Counted from the stretch's first letter, positions 35,649 through 48,451 are shown. The stretch is DNA of 64,000 bases from Saururus chinensis (GCA_035235625.1 CP141140.1:4635330-4699329), one strand, 5' to 3'. Numbers and translations are program-made. The notes: a model not told the origin generated them from the sequence alone.

Positions 35649-36180
35649 GAACGTGGCTATTTAGACCCCTCTTTTTTCCGTATGTCCCCCATTGCTTTTA
35701 CCCCACTATTTTTATTAAAATCTCTCGCATCTCCTGTTTTTACCTCAGTTTTCTTTTACCCACTTTTTTTCTTCCCTTTCTTTCTTCTTCTCTGGTGTTG
35801 ATGCCGACGTCTTTTTCTCACTGTGGCCGCTACGTGCTAGTCGCAGCCACCACAACCGGCTAGATCTGGCTGGCCGCGATTCGTCCCGCGGCATTGAGCG
35901 CAGTCCGCCGGCCAAATCTGGCCGGCTGCGACCAGCTGCCGCTTACTGGTCACAGATTTGGCTGGCCGCTACATGAGCTAGCCGGCTGCGGCGGTTGCCG
36001 GAGTTGGTGCTGACAGCCGCCGGTACTGGAGGAGAAGAGAAAGATGGTGGGGTTTATGTTGAGGGGAAGCATGGGTAAAAGGGATGGGGGTGATAGGAAG
36101 GAAAGAAGTAAAAAAAAATTATAGTTTTTTCTTTGTTTGGGGGATAGAGGGGAAAAAATGGGGTCTGAATAGCCACGTTC
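35649..36180. mobile_element. Foldback/MULE-like non-autonomous element B with perfect 9-bp TSD
   Basis: Flanked by TAGATTTAA at 35640-35648 and 36181-36189. Ends GAACGTGGCTATTTAGACCC and, reversed, GAACGTGGCTATTCAGACCC match element A. The GC-rich inverted arms contain GGCTGGCCGC/GGCCGGCTGC words. No coding. Confidence 0.85.
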
Positions 36181-36240
36181 TAGATTTAAATTCAGCGAAA
36201 TGGAGCAGAGCTTTTAATATAAGAGGGAGGGAGTATTAAT

Positions 36241-36325
36241 AGAACGCTGTTATTTCCCCCCCAAAATTTATTAAGGGCCCCCCAAATAAGAAATACGTGG
36301 GTAATTTTTGTATTACTTAGCACCC

Positions 36326-36356
<31 letters not shown>

Positions 36357-37808
36357 ACACACACACTATTTTTATGAGACACCCCAGTCAATAAAGAAAA
36401 GGAAAAAACTCTGTCATATCTCCTTTATTGTGCTCGCCGTGCATGAAGTTCTCACCGGCAGCAAGAAGGTTGTGAGCGTCCCTCCCATCTTCCTCCTTGC
36501 TTATAATGGTCGTCCCTCCCAACTGCTTCTCTCCATGTATGAAAAGAAGGCTGATTACAAGAGTTTCTCCTCTCTCCCACATCCCTCATTAAAGAACTAT
36601 TTGCATGTACTTAAAAATCGTTGCTTCCCATCCAACTCAAAAAAATCATTCATTTGGCTGTTTAGCAAGTCATCTTTATTGATTTTCTAGGCCTTCAACG
36701 ATTAGAATTTGGGTTCACAGTGTGCCATGGCTAACTGAACTTTAACGTGCACAAAGGTGTCAAAGCGTAGTTCTGCTTTATGTGATAGGGGGTACCCACC
36801 GTTAGGAAATCTCTAGAAGGTTTCAACCCCCTCGAAAATCTTATGGAAGTTGTCTAGTGGGGGTACCCCCTGCCACATTCAATGCATGCATACGGGGACC
36901 ATATGTCCCCGTCAAATTCTTCCTAATTTGGCAATGATTGATCCCCGCTAGAACTCTGCCAGAAGGTTTCAATAGATGCAAAAATCTTTTAGAAGTTGTT
37001 TGGCGGAGGGTAACCCTGCCACATCAAATGAATTCATACAGAGACCGTACGTCCCTGTCAACTTCTTACTACTTTGGCAGTGATTGATCCCCGTCAGAAC
37101 TCGTCCAAAAGGTTTCAACACACTCAAAAATCTTCTGGAAGTTGTTTGGCGGGGGGTACCCGTCAACTTCTTACTACTTTGGCCATGATTAATCCCCGCC
37201 AAAACTCATCCAGAAAGGTTCAAACCATAAAAAAATTTGTGAACTGCATCGTGCAAACTCGTGAAGTGTATTACCCTTCATACCCCACCCTTCTTCCCTT
37301 CATATAGACAAAAAAAACAACCACAAAAAAACATCAAAAGAAGAAAATTGTTGCTGGTTCATGATTCAATTAAAAAGTTGTATTATTTTCCACAAACAAC
37401 ACTTTTGCTGATATCTTGATCTCAAAGTAGTTAACCTGTCAAAGGTGCAATACGGGAGGGGAGAGGAGGGGAGGAAAAAGATGGGAGGGCAAGGGAAGGG
37501 GAGGAGAGTAGACAGGAGGGGAGGGGACTTCACCAGAGGAGAGGGGACAGAAATGGAGAGGAAAAGATGGGATGGGACTTCACCGGAGGAGAGGGGACGG
37601 AAATGGGGAAGAAAGGACGGGAAGCTAGATAAACGACGGGAGGGGGAAATAGAACTACGAGAGGTGGGGGGCACGGTCCAGATATTCTGAGTAAAAATAA
37701 TTTTTATGGTGAGAGTGGGGTGTAGGGAAGTAAATTATGTATTTTATTTGGGGTGCGTAAAGTTTGGGGGGTCCTAAGTGAATTGTGGGGGGGGGAATAG
37801 CCACATTA
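36241..37808. mobile_element. Candidate third member of the foldback family (element C)
   Basis: Left end AGAACGCTGTTATTTCCCCC and right end, reversed, TAATGTGGCTATTCCCCCCC resemble the ACGTGGCTATT ends of elements A and B. Flanks AGTATTAAT and TATACTAAT match at 6 of 9 positions, so the duplication is doubtful. It contains a 36800-37230 block with repeated CTTCTGGAAGTTGTTTGGCG wording and a GGAGGGGAGAGG purine tract at 37440-37680. No coding is convincing. Confidence 0.45.
36323..36366 (+). repeat. Poly-C (20) followed by (AC)12 microsatellite
   Basis: An uninterrupted cytosine run at 36323-36342 is followed by ACACAC to 36366. Such runs are assembly-sensitive and length-variable. Confidence 0.9.
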
Positions 37809-37829
37809 TATACTAATCTTTGTCGATAT

Positions 37830-38300
37830 TAGGTAGGATATTATTTGCTATATATAACTTCGAAAGTTTCACTAAGAAACATGACTTCATTAACTGCTGC
37901 TATATTAATCAAACAACTTGCTTAGGTAATGTTAAATCGAAAAATGCCTCTAATTTTCATAAGACCTCTTTCTACTAAAAAATTTCTTAATCTTCTATCA
38001 ATATTTGCCCATCTTCTCGGAATCATAAATATTGGTAGGAATATAATTTGATCTTTTATTAAAGCTTTCACTTTCTTGGTTTATTTTATTAATATTTTCA
38101 CTTTCTTCTATTTTTTACATTCTTCATTAGGATTAGCATTTACTAGTTTGTTACGCTGATTGTTATGTTTTTCTTTTTTTACTTCATCATCTCCTAATTA
38201 TATTAAATTTGTTCGTTTGATTATTAAACTTTTTCTTAAGTTTCTTTTTATATTTTGTTTATTACTTGCAATAAATTTATCAAGAGCGCCTTTTGGACTT
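37830..38300 (-). pseudogene. Relic of a TTF-finger/DUF4371-type (hAT-related) transposase N terminus
   Basis: Minus-strand reading from 38299 gives SPKGALDKFIASNK. Further on come PRRWANIDRRLRNFLVERG and LMKIR, then a decayed tract ending IYSK. In plant TTF-type zinc-finger transposase-like proteins the N terminus has the same order: a KGALDKF-type start, P..W.NID...R..LVE.GP..., and a WLVYSK motif. Several stops (near 38225, 38105, 38080 and 37920) break the frame, so it is a fossil. The zinc-finger cysteines and the C-terminal dimerisation region are absent, probably cut by the neighbouring element at 37808. The identification is from motif order only. Confidence 0.5.
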
Positions 38301-38589
38301 TAAATTAATTATTTTTTTTACTTTTTTCATATTTGGAATCATATTTTTTAGTTAACATGTCTATTGTTATTAAAAATATTTTTAAATAATTAATACAAAT
38401 CCTTTGATAATGAAATTATATTGAGAAATAAGTACAATATCAATTAAAACATATAAACTAAAGCAATATTATTTGGCTTGTTTGTCTTAGAGAAGAAAGT
38501 GAAATGAAATAACCTTCCTATCTATGAGAATTGAGGGAGATAGAGAGAGGAGAGTAGTATATCATGCATGATACAAAATGGAGAAATTA

Positions 38590-39352
38590 TTCAATGTTCA
38601 TGGAGTAACACACCAATGTGCATACATGTTACTCTCAGCCAATAGCCTATGCAAGATGAATGTGAATGTTGATATTTGATTCATACATAATGTCAATGGG
38701 CTATGAAACTTAAATAATTGCATAAATTGTGCACGTATGTTATGAATTATAAAATATCATATGATGGACAAGTAATGTGAATGTAAATGTTGAATGTGAT
38801 TTAACTCATGCATGCACAAGTGTATATAATGGATATGTGATACATGTTTAAATTGATTTTTATGTGAAGAATGCATGCGGTGTTATCATGAACTTATATT
38901 TCATTTTAAAACCCTTATTGAGCTAAGCTTACACTCTTTTGTTTGTGGTTTTGTTTTAGGGTTGTATGTTGTGTCATGCATGTGCTCATGATGGATTGTA
39001 TCACGAGTCTGAAGATGAGTAGATACACTTATGAGAGAGGGGGTTACATAGCAACGTACGTCAAGATTATATTGATGTTGTAACATAATACTTTCATGTT
39101 ATGGTTAACTTGTGATGACTTGAGAAATGTAACCTTAGGGCTTATGACTATTTGCCTTATATGTTATCGTGGGTGAGATGATGAACTAAGGAGACAACTT
39201 TTATTCATTTTTCCTTTTGTCATATACTTTTGCACAAAGTACACGTATTATGTACTTCAATAAGAAAACTTTTGGGTTGGTCTTCCGCTTTGTCGTGCTT
39301 TGTCTCACCACCTTAGACTGGGTTTAGGTCAAGGGGGTGTGTGGGGTGGGAC
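38590..39352 (+). repeat. Long LTR-like repeat, copy 3 (3' portion)
   Basis: Colinear with 6.75-7.44 kb: shared blocks include TTAAATAATTGCATAA, GGTGTTATCATGAACTTATA, TTAAAACCCTT, TTTTAGGGTTGTATGTTGTG and a terminal TTAGACTGGGTTTAGGTC followed by GGTGGGACA. Its left part is missing. Confidence 0.6.
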
Positions 39353-39744
39353 ATCCACTATTGGCTTTATTCTGGAATATTATACTTATGAGTTATACTC
39401 TTTGTGCATGTACTTTAAATTTTGTTAGGCATACCAAGGGTCTTTAATTAGGTTTCTATTTTTTTATATTTTTGTTGTGATTTATACATATGTAAAGTAA
39501 GAAAATTAGTAATGCTACCTTTTTGGAGGATAAGTAACTAAAACTTATTTATTCTATAATTTTTCATGACTATACTCAGTTGTTCAAGTACTTTAGGGTA
39601 CATATAGTAACACTTTTTGAATGATATTTATTTATTTTTAATTATTATTATTATTATTTATTACTAAAAATATCTTATTTTGCAGGATACTTTATATACT
39701 TTAGATATAGATTTTTATTTTTATTTGTTTGAGCCCAAGTTGTG
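39353..39744. other. AT-rich spacer, no gene seen
   Basis: No coding or repeat structure beyond ATT-rich low complexity at 39630-39665. Confidence 0.4.
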
Positions 39745-39924
39745 CATGGGCCTGTGTTTCACATATTGAAATTCGAGTTTGAGTTCAAGTCGAACATTAG
39801 ATTTTCAATTCAAGCCGAGTTCAAGCTAGATATTTTGAGCTTGTTCGAGCTTCGAGCCAAGCTGGAACAATTCGAGCTCAAGTCTAACAAGCCCAATACT
39901 CGGCTTGGCCTGTTAACACTCTCA
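39745..39924 (-). mobile_element. Terminal/subterminal fragment of a hAT element
   Basis: The right end, reversed, reads GAGTGTTAACAGGCCAAGCC. It is preceded by a 150-bp tract rich in TTCGAG, GAGCTC and CAAGCC words, the pattern seen at the hAT ends at 46.1, 48.7 and 59.1 kb. The other end was not found. It may be the 5' end of the element that carried the transposase relic at 37.8-38.3 kb, with an LTR nested in between; that link is inference. Confidence 0.5.
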
Positions 39925-41192
39925 ATGAAAATCATTTAAAAGAATCTAAGTAAATAATTTTATTAAATTATCATCAAATTACATACTAATTCAAAATTTT
40001 ATACTTTTATTTTAAAGGTATAAGGAAGTATATAAAGAATTAAGGGTTAAAAATTTGGGTAAAATAGGCAAATTTTAATTTTTTATCATTATTTAATTTG
40101 CCTTATATAGTAGTATAATTATCTAAATAAAAAAATAATATTTATAGCCTTAGTCGAACTGAATCAAGTTGAATCACCTATAACTTGATCTCTAACCGAA
40201 TAATTATTTAAGTTCAATTTAAAAACCCAAATAAGCCAAGTTAAGGTGGGTTTTCTTTTTGTCATGTCCCCGAGATGAGCATCACTATACGGGAAGAGTT
40301 TTGTATAATCTCTTTTAACTATGAGCTAAGTATAAAGAACACATGTGAGCCCTTGATATGCCATCGATTTCATGGATGAAATGTTCTCATAAATTCTTTT
40401 TGTGCGGTTTATTGTTAAAAATTAAATATTAAAAATGCAAAATGCTGAGGTGTTAACAAACCTTTTATTACGGGGGAATTATGGGATGAGTAGAAGGATA
40501 GGTTGGAGGGGAAGCTGACGTGGCGTTGAGGAGACGAAGGATGTGAGAAACACAACATGGTTGGCCCCGCTTTATCCGATTCCGACGACCGGATTAATTA
40601 CGTCGGAACAAGCGAGTCGCACGTCAGTTGTGCGTTTCACCGCGTTGTCCCCACAGGAAACAGAACTAATCCGGTTGAAACGAATGTGGGCCCTTGCCAG
40701 GGGAAAAAGAAAGGGAGAGCTGAAAAGTGGTCAAGAGTCAAATCTGTTTGTCTTAAAGCTGTGGGCCGGTTTGATCTCCAGATAGAAGGCTACAGATCGG
40801 ATTCACGATTGACGATCAGTTGCGACGCGTAGCGAAGGAGCTGCCCTGCGGGGATTGTGCGTGTGAAAGTTAAAACTGAAGTACCGAACTCTGTTTCACC
40901 TCTACAGACGCTGGCGAAGTCGGCCTTCTCCCTTGCTGCGTTCTTCTACCAACGGCGACAACCGAAAACCATAATTCGGCGAGGCCCCGTTCTTCCGAGT
41001 CCTCTGAAACATGGCGTTTCCTTCTGTCGCTCTTCACGCTCGTTTCCTTTACAGACTATTCTTCGCTACCCCTCCGCCTCTTGCCTCGAGAAGAAGAAGT
41101 CCCCATTCATCGCCCCTCAGCGAAGTTAACTCACAAAGTCTGACATATCCCCCATTAACATCGGGCATATTAGTGCTTGCGGAGGATCGAAA
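39925..41192 (+). promoter_or_regulatory. Upstream/promoter and 5' UTR region of the USP-kinase gene
   Basis: AT-rich to about 40480, then GC-rich to the start codon at 41193, the usual profile of a plant promoter-leader. I see no convincing TATA box. The stretch 40880-41110 is CT-rich, as plant leaders often are. Several upstream ATGs occur (e.g. 41011). Confidence 0.45.
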
Positions 41193-41298
41193 ATGTGGAA
41201 AGGTGGAGGAGGAATCCGAGGGGCGTCGGCGAAGAAGGAAACGGGCGGCTTGGTGGTCGTCGCGGTGGACGACGATAAGAACAGCCAACACGCGCTGA
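41011..41298 (+). CDS. Possible upstream ORF overlapping the USP-kinase start
   Basis: A 95-codon frame starts at 41011 and runs past the main ATG (41193) in a different frame. If it lies on the transcript it would capture scanning ribosomes. The second half is simply the out-of-frame reading of exon 1 (Arg-rich), so protein-level conservation is unlikely. Whether the transcript starts upstream of 41011 is unknown. Confidence 0.25.
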   Translation: MAFPSVALHARFLYRLFFATPPPLASRRRSPHSSPLSEVNSQSLTYPPLTSGILVLAEDRKCGKVEEESEGRRRRRKRAAWWSSRWTTIRTANTR

Positions 41299-44200
41299 AA
41301 TGGGCGGCAGATCATCTGATCACCAAGGGACAGATATTCCACCTTCTACACGTCCGCAAGAAGATTACCAAACTTACAACACCGAGTATGGAGTGTTTTT
41401 TTTCTTTACCAATTTTTGGCGGTTATACGATTTTGTAATTAAGGATGTGATTTTTTTATATACAAAGTGTTCTATTCGACCTCATAATCGGATGCCCCTT
41501 TTTTTTGCTGATGTTGAATTTTCTATTGCTGTCATATGATTGCAATCTTCTTTGATTTTTACTCATTTGATTAAGTAAATTGTGTTGTCAAAATCCTACA
41601 GGCTACACCTTTATTCGTTCATCGAAAAGAATGGATGCCCATGATTTAATGTGGATATCTGGTCCTGCATATCACGTGTAGGGACAAAATTTTTCAGAAT
41701 ATGCTGTTCATGCAAGTTGCTGAATCGAACCAATTAAGCCCAAGCAGCACAGTAGAATTTTACTTTGGAGTATAATTTCTCAGCTGTGCAGTATTATTTT
41801 GCACACTAAAATTTTATTGTGGGCTTATTAGCCTTTTGACAAAAAAATTGGGCTTTTCGGTTATTTTCCCCTAATTTTTTTGTTGCTCTCTCGATCTCTC
41901 AGACTGTGTGTCCGTGCATTTTTTTATGCTTTAAAAATATGCTCTAGAGTTTTTTCTGATAGTGATTAGTGAAAGTTCAAGTTGTTCTCCTCCTAAGGCC
42001 TGACGATCGCTTGGCTTTGGTGTGCAGTTGGACAGCAGCTTTCTCTTGCGGAAGTAAATGAAGATATTGCAGCTACTTACATACATCAGCTAGACATGCA
42101 GACCAAAGAAACTCTCTTGCCATTTCAGTGTTTCTGTAGCAGGCGAGGGGTATGAATTCTCTCGCCACTAGTTTACCTTTCTGCAGACTGTTGTAACGAA
42201 AATTTTTAGACCTATCATGCGTAAGCCTTTTTCTGTAAAAACCCATGTTAATGTAACGAGATAACTAAAAGTGTTTTACACTTTTTGTGAAAGTTTCTTC
42301 TGTGCTGCATTGTTCTGTTGGGTTTTCCCTATCTTCTTTCCTTTAGTTTCTCATTGCTATTGTAGCTGTTGGTTTAGCTTCACGTTTCTTATTCTGGTTA
42401 TTGTGGTGGAAGTATTGTCTCCATAAATCAGTTATTTTCCTTTGCCAGATGCTTTGTGAAAAGAAAGTATGTTTCGGAATTTTCTTGGATCAAATATTAA
42501 GTGGTGGTGGATAATGTTTATGCTAATTTGACAACTGCATAGAGTGGAATATTATCTTGTCTTAAAATTGTACTTATTTTGAATACTTTTTCTGTACGTT
42601 GTTAAGTAGATATAATTTAGTACATCTTGGTACAGCCGATTCCTCGTTTTATAACATATCCTTATGTTGTTCACTCAGTTATACTGTAAGGAGGTTATTT
42701 TGGACGAGGTAGATATACCAAAGGCTATTATTGATTATCTCGTATATCAGTCTGCTGATAAGCTTGTTCTTGGAGCATCATCTCGAAATGCATTCACTAG
42801 GTACTTTGTTCGAAACACGTCAACACAACAGAGTCTTGTGTCTCTTTTCGTGCTCTTACTTTTGTATTCTGATTTGCAGAACCTTTAAACAAGCAGACGT
42901 ACCAACATCTGTCTCAAAACTTGCTCCGGATTTCTGCTCCATATATGTTATTGCAAAAGGGAAAATATCATCTATTCGACCTGCTATTCGACCTGCTCTT
43001 CGTCCAACCAAGAATGCAGCTGGCCAACCATCAAGTCCTAAACCTGAAGCTACTGGAAATCCATACCAGTCAGCTAAAAGTAAGAACTGGCACAGGATTA
43101 ATTTACTACTAGTTTTAATCTAGCTATTTATTTTTCAGTTACTGATGGCACTCACAGTTCTGCTTTTCTGGTTTTGCAGGTGATCCTGTTGCCAGGCAAC
43201 AACCAGAAATACTAACGAGGTAAGTACTGAAGGCTTTCTTGACAAATGCATGAGAATTACATGTTTTTCTCTTTTTAGTAATACTCAATAGGTGTTTTCT
43301 TAAATAAAAAAAGAAATACCCTAGCGCATATAATCCTCCATGCCATAATAGCATTCCGTGTGAAAAAATGGTGAAACACACATTTAAGCATTGTGCCTCA
43401 ATTTTGCTGTCGCTTGAAGTCCATTGAACACTTTTACAGTTTTACCCATCATAAATAGCCTTCATAAATATAACTACTGAGGCACTTTGAAGCTTGATAT
43501 TCAAGATCACATGGACAAAGGAACATTGCATTGGTAATAATTTTTTTATAAAAATGTCCCTTTTTTTGTGTTATCAGCTAGCAAGTCTTTGAAAGACCAG
43601 AAATGAGTCTAGCTCTTATTACTAGTTGTGGAATTTGATCATATTAATATCTTTTAGTTCCAACAGTCCTTTGGCCTCTAAAAGTGGAATTTCGAGTCAA
43701 GGTCAAAGCCCACTTGCTGGATACTTTGATTTTTCGTATCAGAGTGTGAATTCCTGCTGGAGTCCGACGAGGAATAGCGTTCATCAACCACTTAGTTATC
43801 CTATGCGTGAGCGTCCTGATGGTGGAAGTCGGCTGTCAAAGATGAAAAATGCACATGATGAGGATTTGCGTTATGATGAACAAAGGACAAGCTATGAGGT
43901 CCAGAGGCCTGGTGTTGCAAACTCGTCAAGTACCTCCGTAGGCGATATGTATGAATCATATGGTCTTCAACATCCATCTCCAGCTTTCCAGGAGGTATGC
44001 TTAATCTACTTTTTATATGGTCTTTGAACATTTTTAATTTTTGTTTATTATATGTGCTGGGAGTAACATTTTTATGGCAACTATAAAATCTCCTCCCTTG
44101 ATTGACGCCTGTTTATTTGACATGACAAAGTCTCTTTGTAATTTTAAATTTTCAATTTATTCAGTATCTAGTTAATAAATTTATGGAAATTTCTGGTCAC

Positions 44201-47200
44201 TGAAAGGGTACCGAGTTTTAGCACAGTTTGTATCTCCCTAATGTCATGGCCATTTTATGAGTTGTCAGTACAGAAGAGCACTCAATGTCGCCTGAAAACT
44301 GATGTCTTTGATATGAGGTTCATATTCTCTTTTAAAATCTTGTATCCGGCGATACACGGCTGAATGAAAACATGTTATATTCACTGGTTTCTAATTTAGT
44401 GTGAAATGCAATTTTTCTAATAGAGGGGAGTCCAAGAGATACAGTGATGTTATGCATTTCAAACATGTTGTACGATTTAGGTGACAATCATTTGTAGGTA
44501 GTAGTTTGTGCAATCTTGCCTTTGTGTAAGATCCACCCAACTTCTTGTATTGGGAAGAGTTTCTCATGTTCCCCTCTAACAATAGGCCCAGCCCCAGGAA
44601 CTTAGGTGAGCCCTTAATATTTGAGATCGACAGCACACACAATAGCGCACATGAGTGCGAGTACCACTAGTGCACATTGAGTGTTAGTACCACTAGTGCT
44701 AATGTACATTAGCATGTCCGCCATCAATCTTATAGATGACGAGCTCTTATGCATTCCTTACTCTAGGCTCATTGTCATAGTAGAACATAAAAAATGCTTC
44801 CCTTGTATTGATAATTGTAGATCTTTCCATATATTGGTTTATTATAATTCTTGCATTGTGCGTAACGTTAGGTCCATAGACTCAAGTCGTATTCCATGTA
44901 GGTTCTTTATTTCTATGCTTATTCATTTTTTAAATGATAAAAAAAGTCCATTCACTTGGAACATATATTCTTTATAAATTATGGTGGTCATTATCATCAT
45001 CAACACCTTTGTATGTGGTTGGCGACATGGATTATGCTTTGCATTCGGCCCAATCATGGACAATCTCTACATCTAAGACATTGATTGCTGTATCTTTGCT
45101 TACTAGTTCCAAGTTAAGTTAGTTCTTCAACCTTTTCCTTCTATGGGTCTCATAGATAATGATAGTCATGAGCTAGATAAATAAGAGTGGAGATATATAG
45201 TCACCAATATACTTATCGTCTTCTGTTTATAACAAAGAAACGGTTTTAGCTGTCTTTATTGACAAATTTTAATAGTATAATTATTTGGCATTGGCACCAT
45301 GAATTTTGCTTTGCTTTGACTCTTCTAATCAATTTTCTCAATTTTGCTTTGCTATGACTCATTGTCCACCATGAATTTTGGTTTGCTATTGGTCACATTA
45401 CATAGGTTTAATAAATATTATTCATATGTACCGCCTTATCTCAGGTAGTTATGTTTCACTGTATAACCGGTTGCTACCTGTTGGCCATCATAACACCCCC
45501 ACATTAGCTAGCTTTTAAACTATATCATTAGTTTTGTTACTCATCACTACTTACATTTTCATTTTATTTGAGAAGAACTAAAGCTTGCTGATCTACCATT
45601 ATGTCTCTTAGATGAGTATTTGCTCGTATGCTTGTATTTGGTGAAGTCATTAGTAGGAAGTCTTATTTTGTAATTAGTTGCCCTTCTCTTAAGTGAAGGG
45701 AAATTGAGTCATTTGTTCTTATTAGCAGCCCTTAGCCTATTTAGAGGTTGGTCAACTTTTTATTTGTATTCCCGCTTCATCATTATTCAATACAAAGAGT
45801 TCTTCCTCTCAAACATGCCCTGATTCTATCGTGGTACCTTGAGGCATCGAATTCTGATTCATTTTTTCTATATATTGGCATTCTTATGCACTGCTCTAAA
45901 TTCGTCTACAAGTGTCTCTGTCAGTTTCAAAGGGGATCTCTACCAGTCCTGGTTGCTTGCGCTGACAGCATGCTTTCAGAATCTATTCTTCGATGTGTGC
46001 AAATTTATCTGTGTAAGTGAAATGTGTGCACGATACTCCTATTGAGCCTGAGCCTCTTGCCTTTGATACCCCTCAGCCTCAGCCTCATCCTGGGCTTAGG
46101 GATAGTGCTTGCTTGGCTAGGTTGCTTGGCTGTAAGCGTGCTAATGAGCTGAGTTGAACCGAGTTTTGGGGTTTTCTAACTTGAGCTTGATTTTTAAAAA
46201 CTTGGCTTGAGCTCGATCGAACACCTAAAGTCCTAGCTTGGGCTCGGTTCGGGTAGGGAACTTGAAACTCGACTTAAGCTCGAACTTGAAAATATAGTAT
46301 AGGAGTTTAAACCTATGTTCGAATTGGGATCGATTGCCATTTTTAGGATTTTATTGTTTTATATTCTTTAAGAGTAATTGTCAGCATATATGCTAATTAT
46401 TGAGGCAGCAAATCTAGAAAAGAACTTGCACTAGTATCATTAGCCATGCGAATAGCTTCATCTTCATGTTTGAATCACAAAAAAGTGCAACTAGTTCAAA
46501 TACTTCTACTGTGGAGAATAAAAGTAACATAAATCCAAAGAAAATTTCTACAAAATAAGCATTCCTATGGAGTGTGATTCCCAAATGTATTGATAAAGAC
46601 TAAAGAAGACAATTTGGAAATGCAGTATAGGTTGGTATTTGAAGTGAGGGAGGACAGGAGGAGTGCAGACTGTGCACCCCGCCTGACCAACAGGGATGCC
46701 GGGCGGTGAAGATGGCGATGGTGATGAGCAATGGAGATGGGTGATCTGGACGATGGGCGATGGGCGATTGCCGATTGGTTCAAGGCGGCGTGAGTTGTCC
46801 TCTAGACCTCCAGAGCGGCTCCACTACCCCACAGCTCAACTCCCCCTCACTATAGGATTAGGGTTTGTTTAAAACAATAATCTAAGGAAATCACATGTAA
46901 AACTTTTCAACGTAGAGTCCACCAATCACAAAAACACTGAATTTTATCTTTGGCAAGCACCAGGTCCGCCAATGAAAAAATAGAGGCCCAAATTTAGTGG
47001 TTGTTTGGATAAATCTCATTAAACCGATTTTATTCTTCTCAAATCTTTAAAAATTTAAATTTGGTTTGGTTAAAATTTTTGTGCAAATTTGATTTTGGCA
47101 AATACCTAGCTAGAAATAGGTCCAGCTCCATCATCTTTCAAAATTTTTAAGAGTTTGCCAAAATTCTAGCTAATTTCTATCTTTCAAAATTTATATTCAT

Positions 47201-48451
47201 GCATGTATGCATTTAATTCTTGGCAAATAATATATTTATGTATATGTATACATGTATCCCTTGATAGACATTCATGTGTGTGTGTGTATATATATATATA
47301 TTACTAGAAAATAATACACATGCGCTAGTGCATTGTCGGTCTTTGATTTGATGTATGATGTTTCACATGAAACTAGAGATAAGTGGGAAATAATATATTA
47401 TGTGTATGTATCAATATATATTTTGATAGACATTCATGTATATGTATTAGTAAGAAATTGTTCATATGTGTAGTGCATCGTCAGTCATTGAATCATATCT
47501 GACAGCTCACATATATATAATATAAGAGGGGTTTGGTGGTTGCCTGATCAAAGTCTAACAACCCCAAAATAGTAAGATTTACGCGTCGACAAGTATGATG
47601 TGGAGATTTGGCATTCACAATTTTTTTTTCTTATATATAGTATACGTATACTATATATTGAAGTCACTAAATTAACCTGACTTCTTCTATACAATTAACT
47701 CATTATATTGAAGTCACTGCTATAAAATTGGAAAACTTTGACTCGGCTACGCAAGTGTGTGAAGGAGTCTTGACGGAGTCAACACATTACAAATCACATG
47801 TAAAACTTTTCAAAGTAGAGTTGGCTCCACTTGTTTTATGGTTTATAATTATAGGAGTTTCACTCTAAGGAGCCAATGATTGACTCCATTCAATTATAGT
47901 TTATAGTGGTCCATTGGTCGTGACTCGTGATTGAGACTTATATTCTAAATCTTGTGCCTTTATATATATTATATTTATATAATATTTTTACATTTAAACT
48001 ATCTTTGATACTTATAAGTTGGGTGCTAAAGAGCCAAGCTAGATAGTGACTTAGTGTTACTAAGAGAAGTGCAGAATTGCACTCATAGTGTGCATGCAAA
48101 AAAGATGTAAAAAAAAATTCAATTAATAAGTAAAAATCTAGACTTGGCTCACTAGATATATTTGTAGGCAAAATCTAGATATGATTTTCTAGATCTCCAA
48201 TTCTAAACCAATGTGATTGGTTGAATTAAGAATATTTATTATATAAGTAGAATTACATATTTATATTTATTAGGATTAGGATGATTAAGGTGATTAAAGG
48301 TAATATTTAAAAATTAAATAAAATTATACAAATGATTCAGGGTAGAATAGGAATAAAAAAATCTATCGTACCTACCTTCTCAATTTTATTAGTAGTAGGA
48401 TTTATATTTTCTTGAAATACAATAGCATAATATGGGTATTATATACCATGC

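Larger units (their letters stand above)
31997..36233. mobile_element. Possible composite bounded by Stowaway-like ends, containing an AFB fragment
   Basis: The left end CTCTTTCTGTCTTATATTAA is preceded by TA (31995-31996). The right end, reversed, is CTCCCTCCCTCTTATATTAA, followed by TA (36234-36235). The two ends point inward at each other. Between them lie two foldback elements, the broken auxin-receptor fragment and a 2.08 kb element. Removing those nested insertions would leave roughly 1.2 kb. This may be a Tc1/mariner-type element that took up a gene fragment; two unrelated half-MITEs are the alternative. Confidence 0.35.

Noticed and set aside
37820..38300. Resemblance of the AT-rich plus-strand translation (TGA read as Trp) to organellar NADH dehydrogenase subunits
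   Set aside because: The hydrophobic pattern is what AT-rich DNA gives by chance. The minus strand has a better ordered match to a transposase N terminus.
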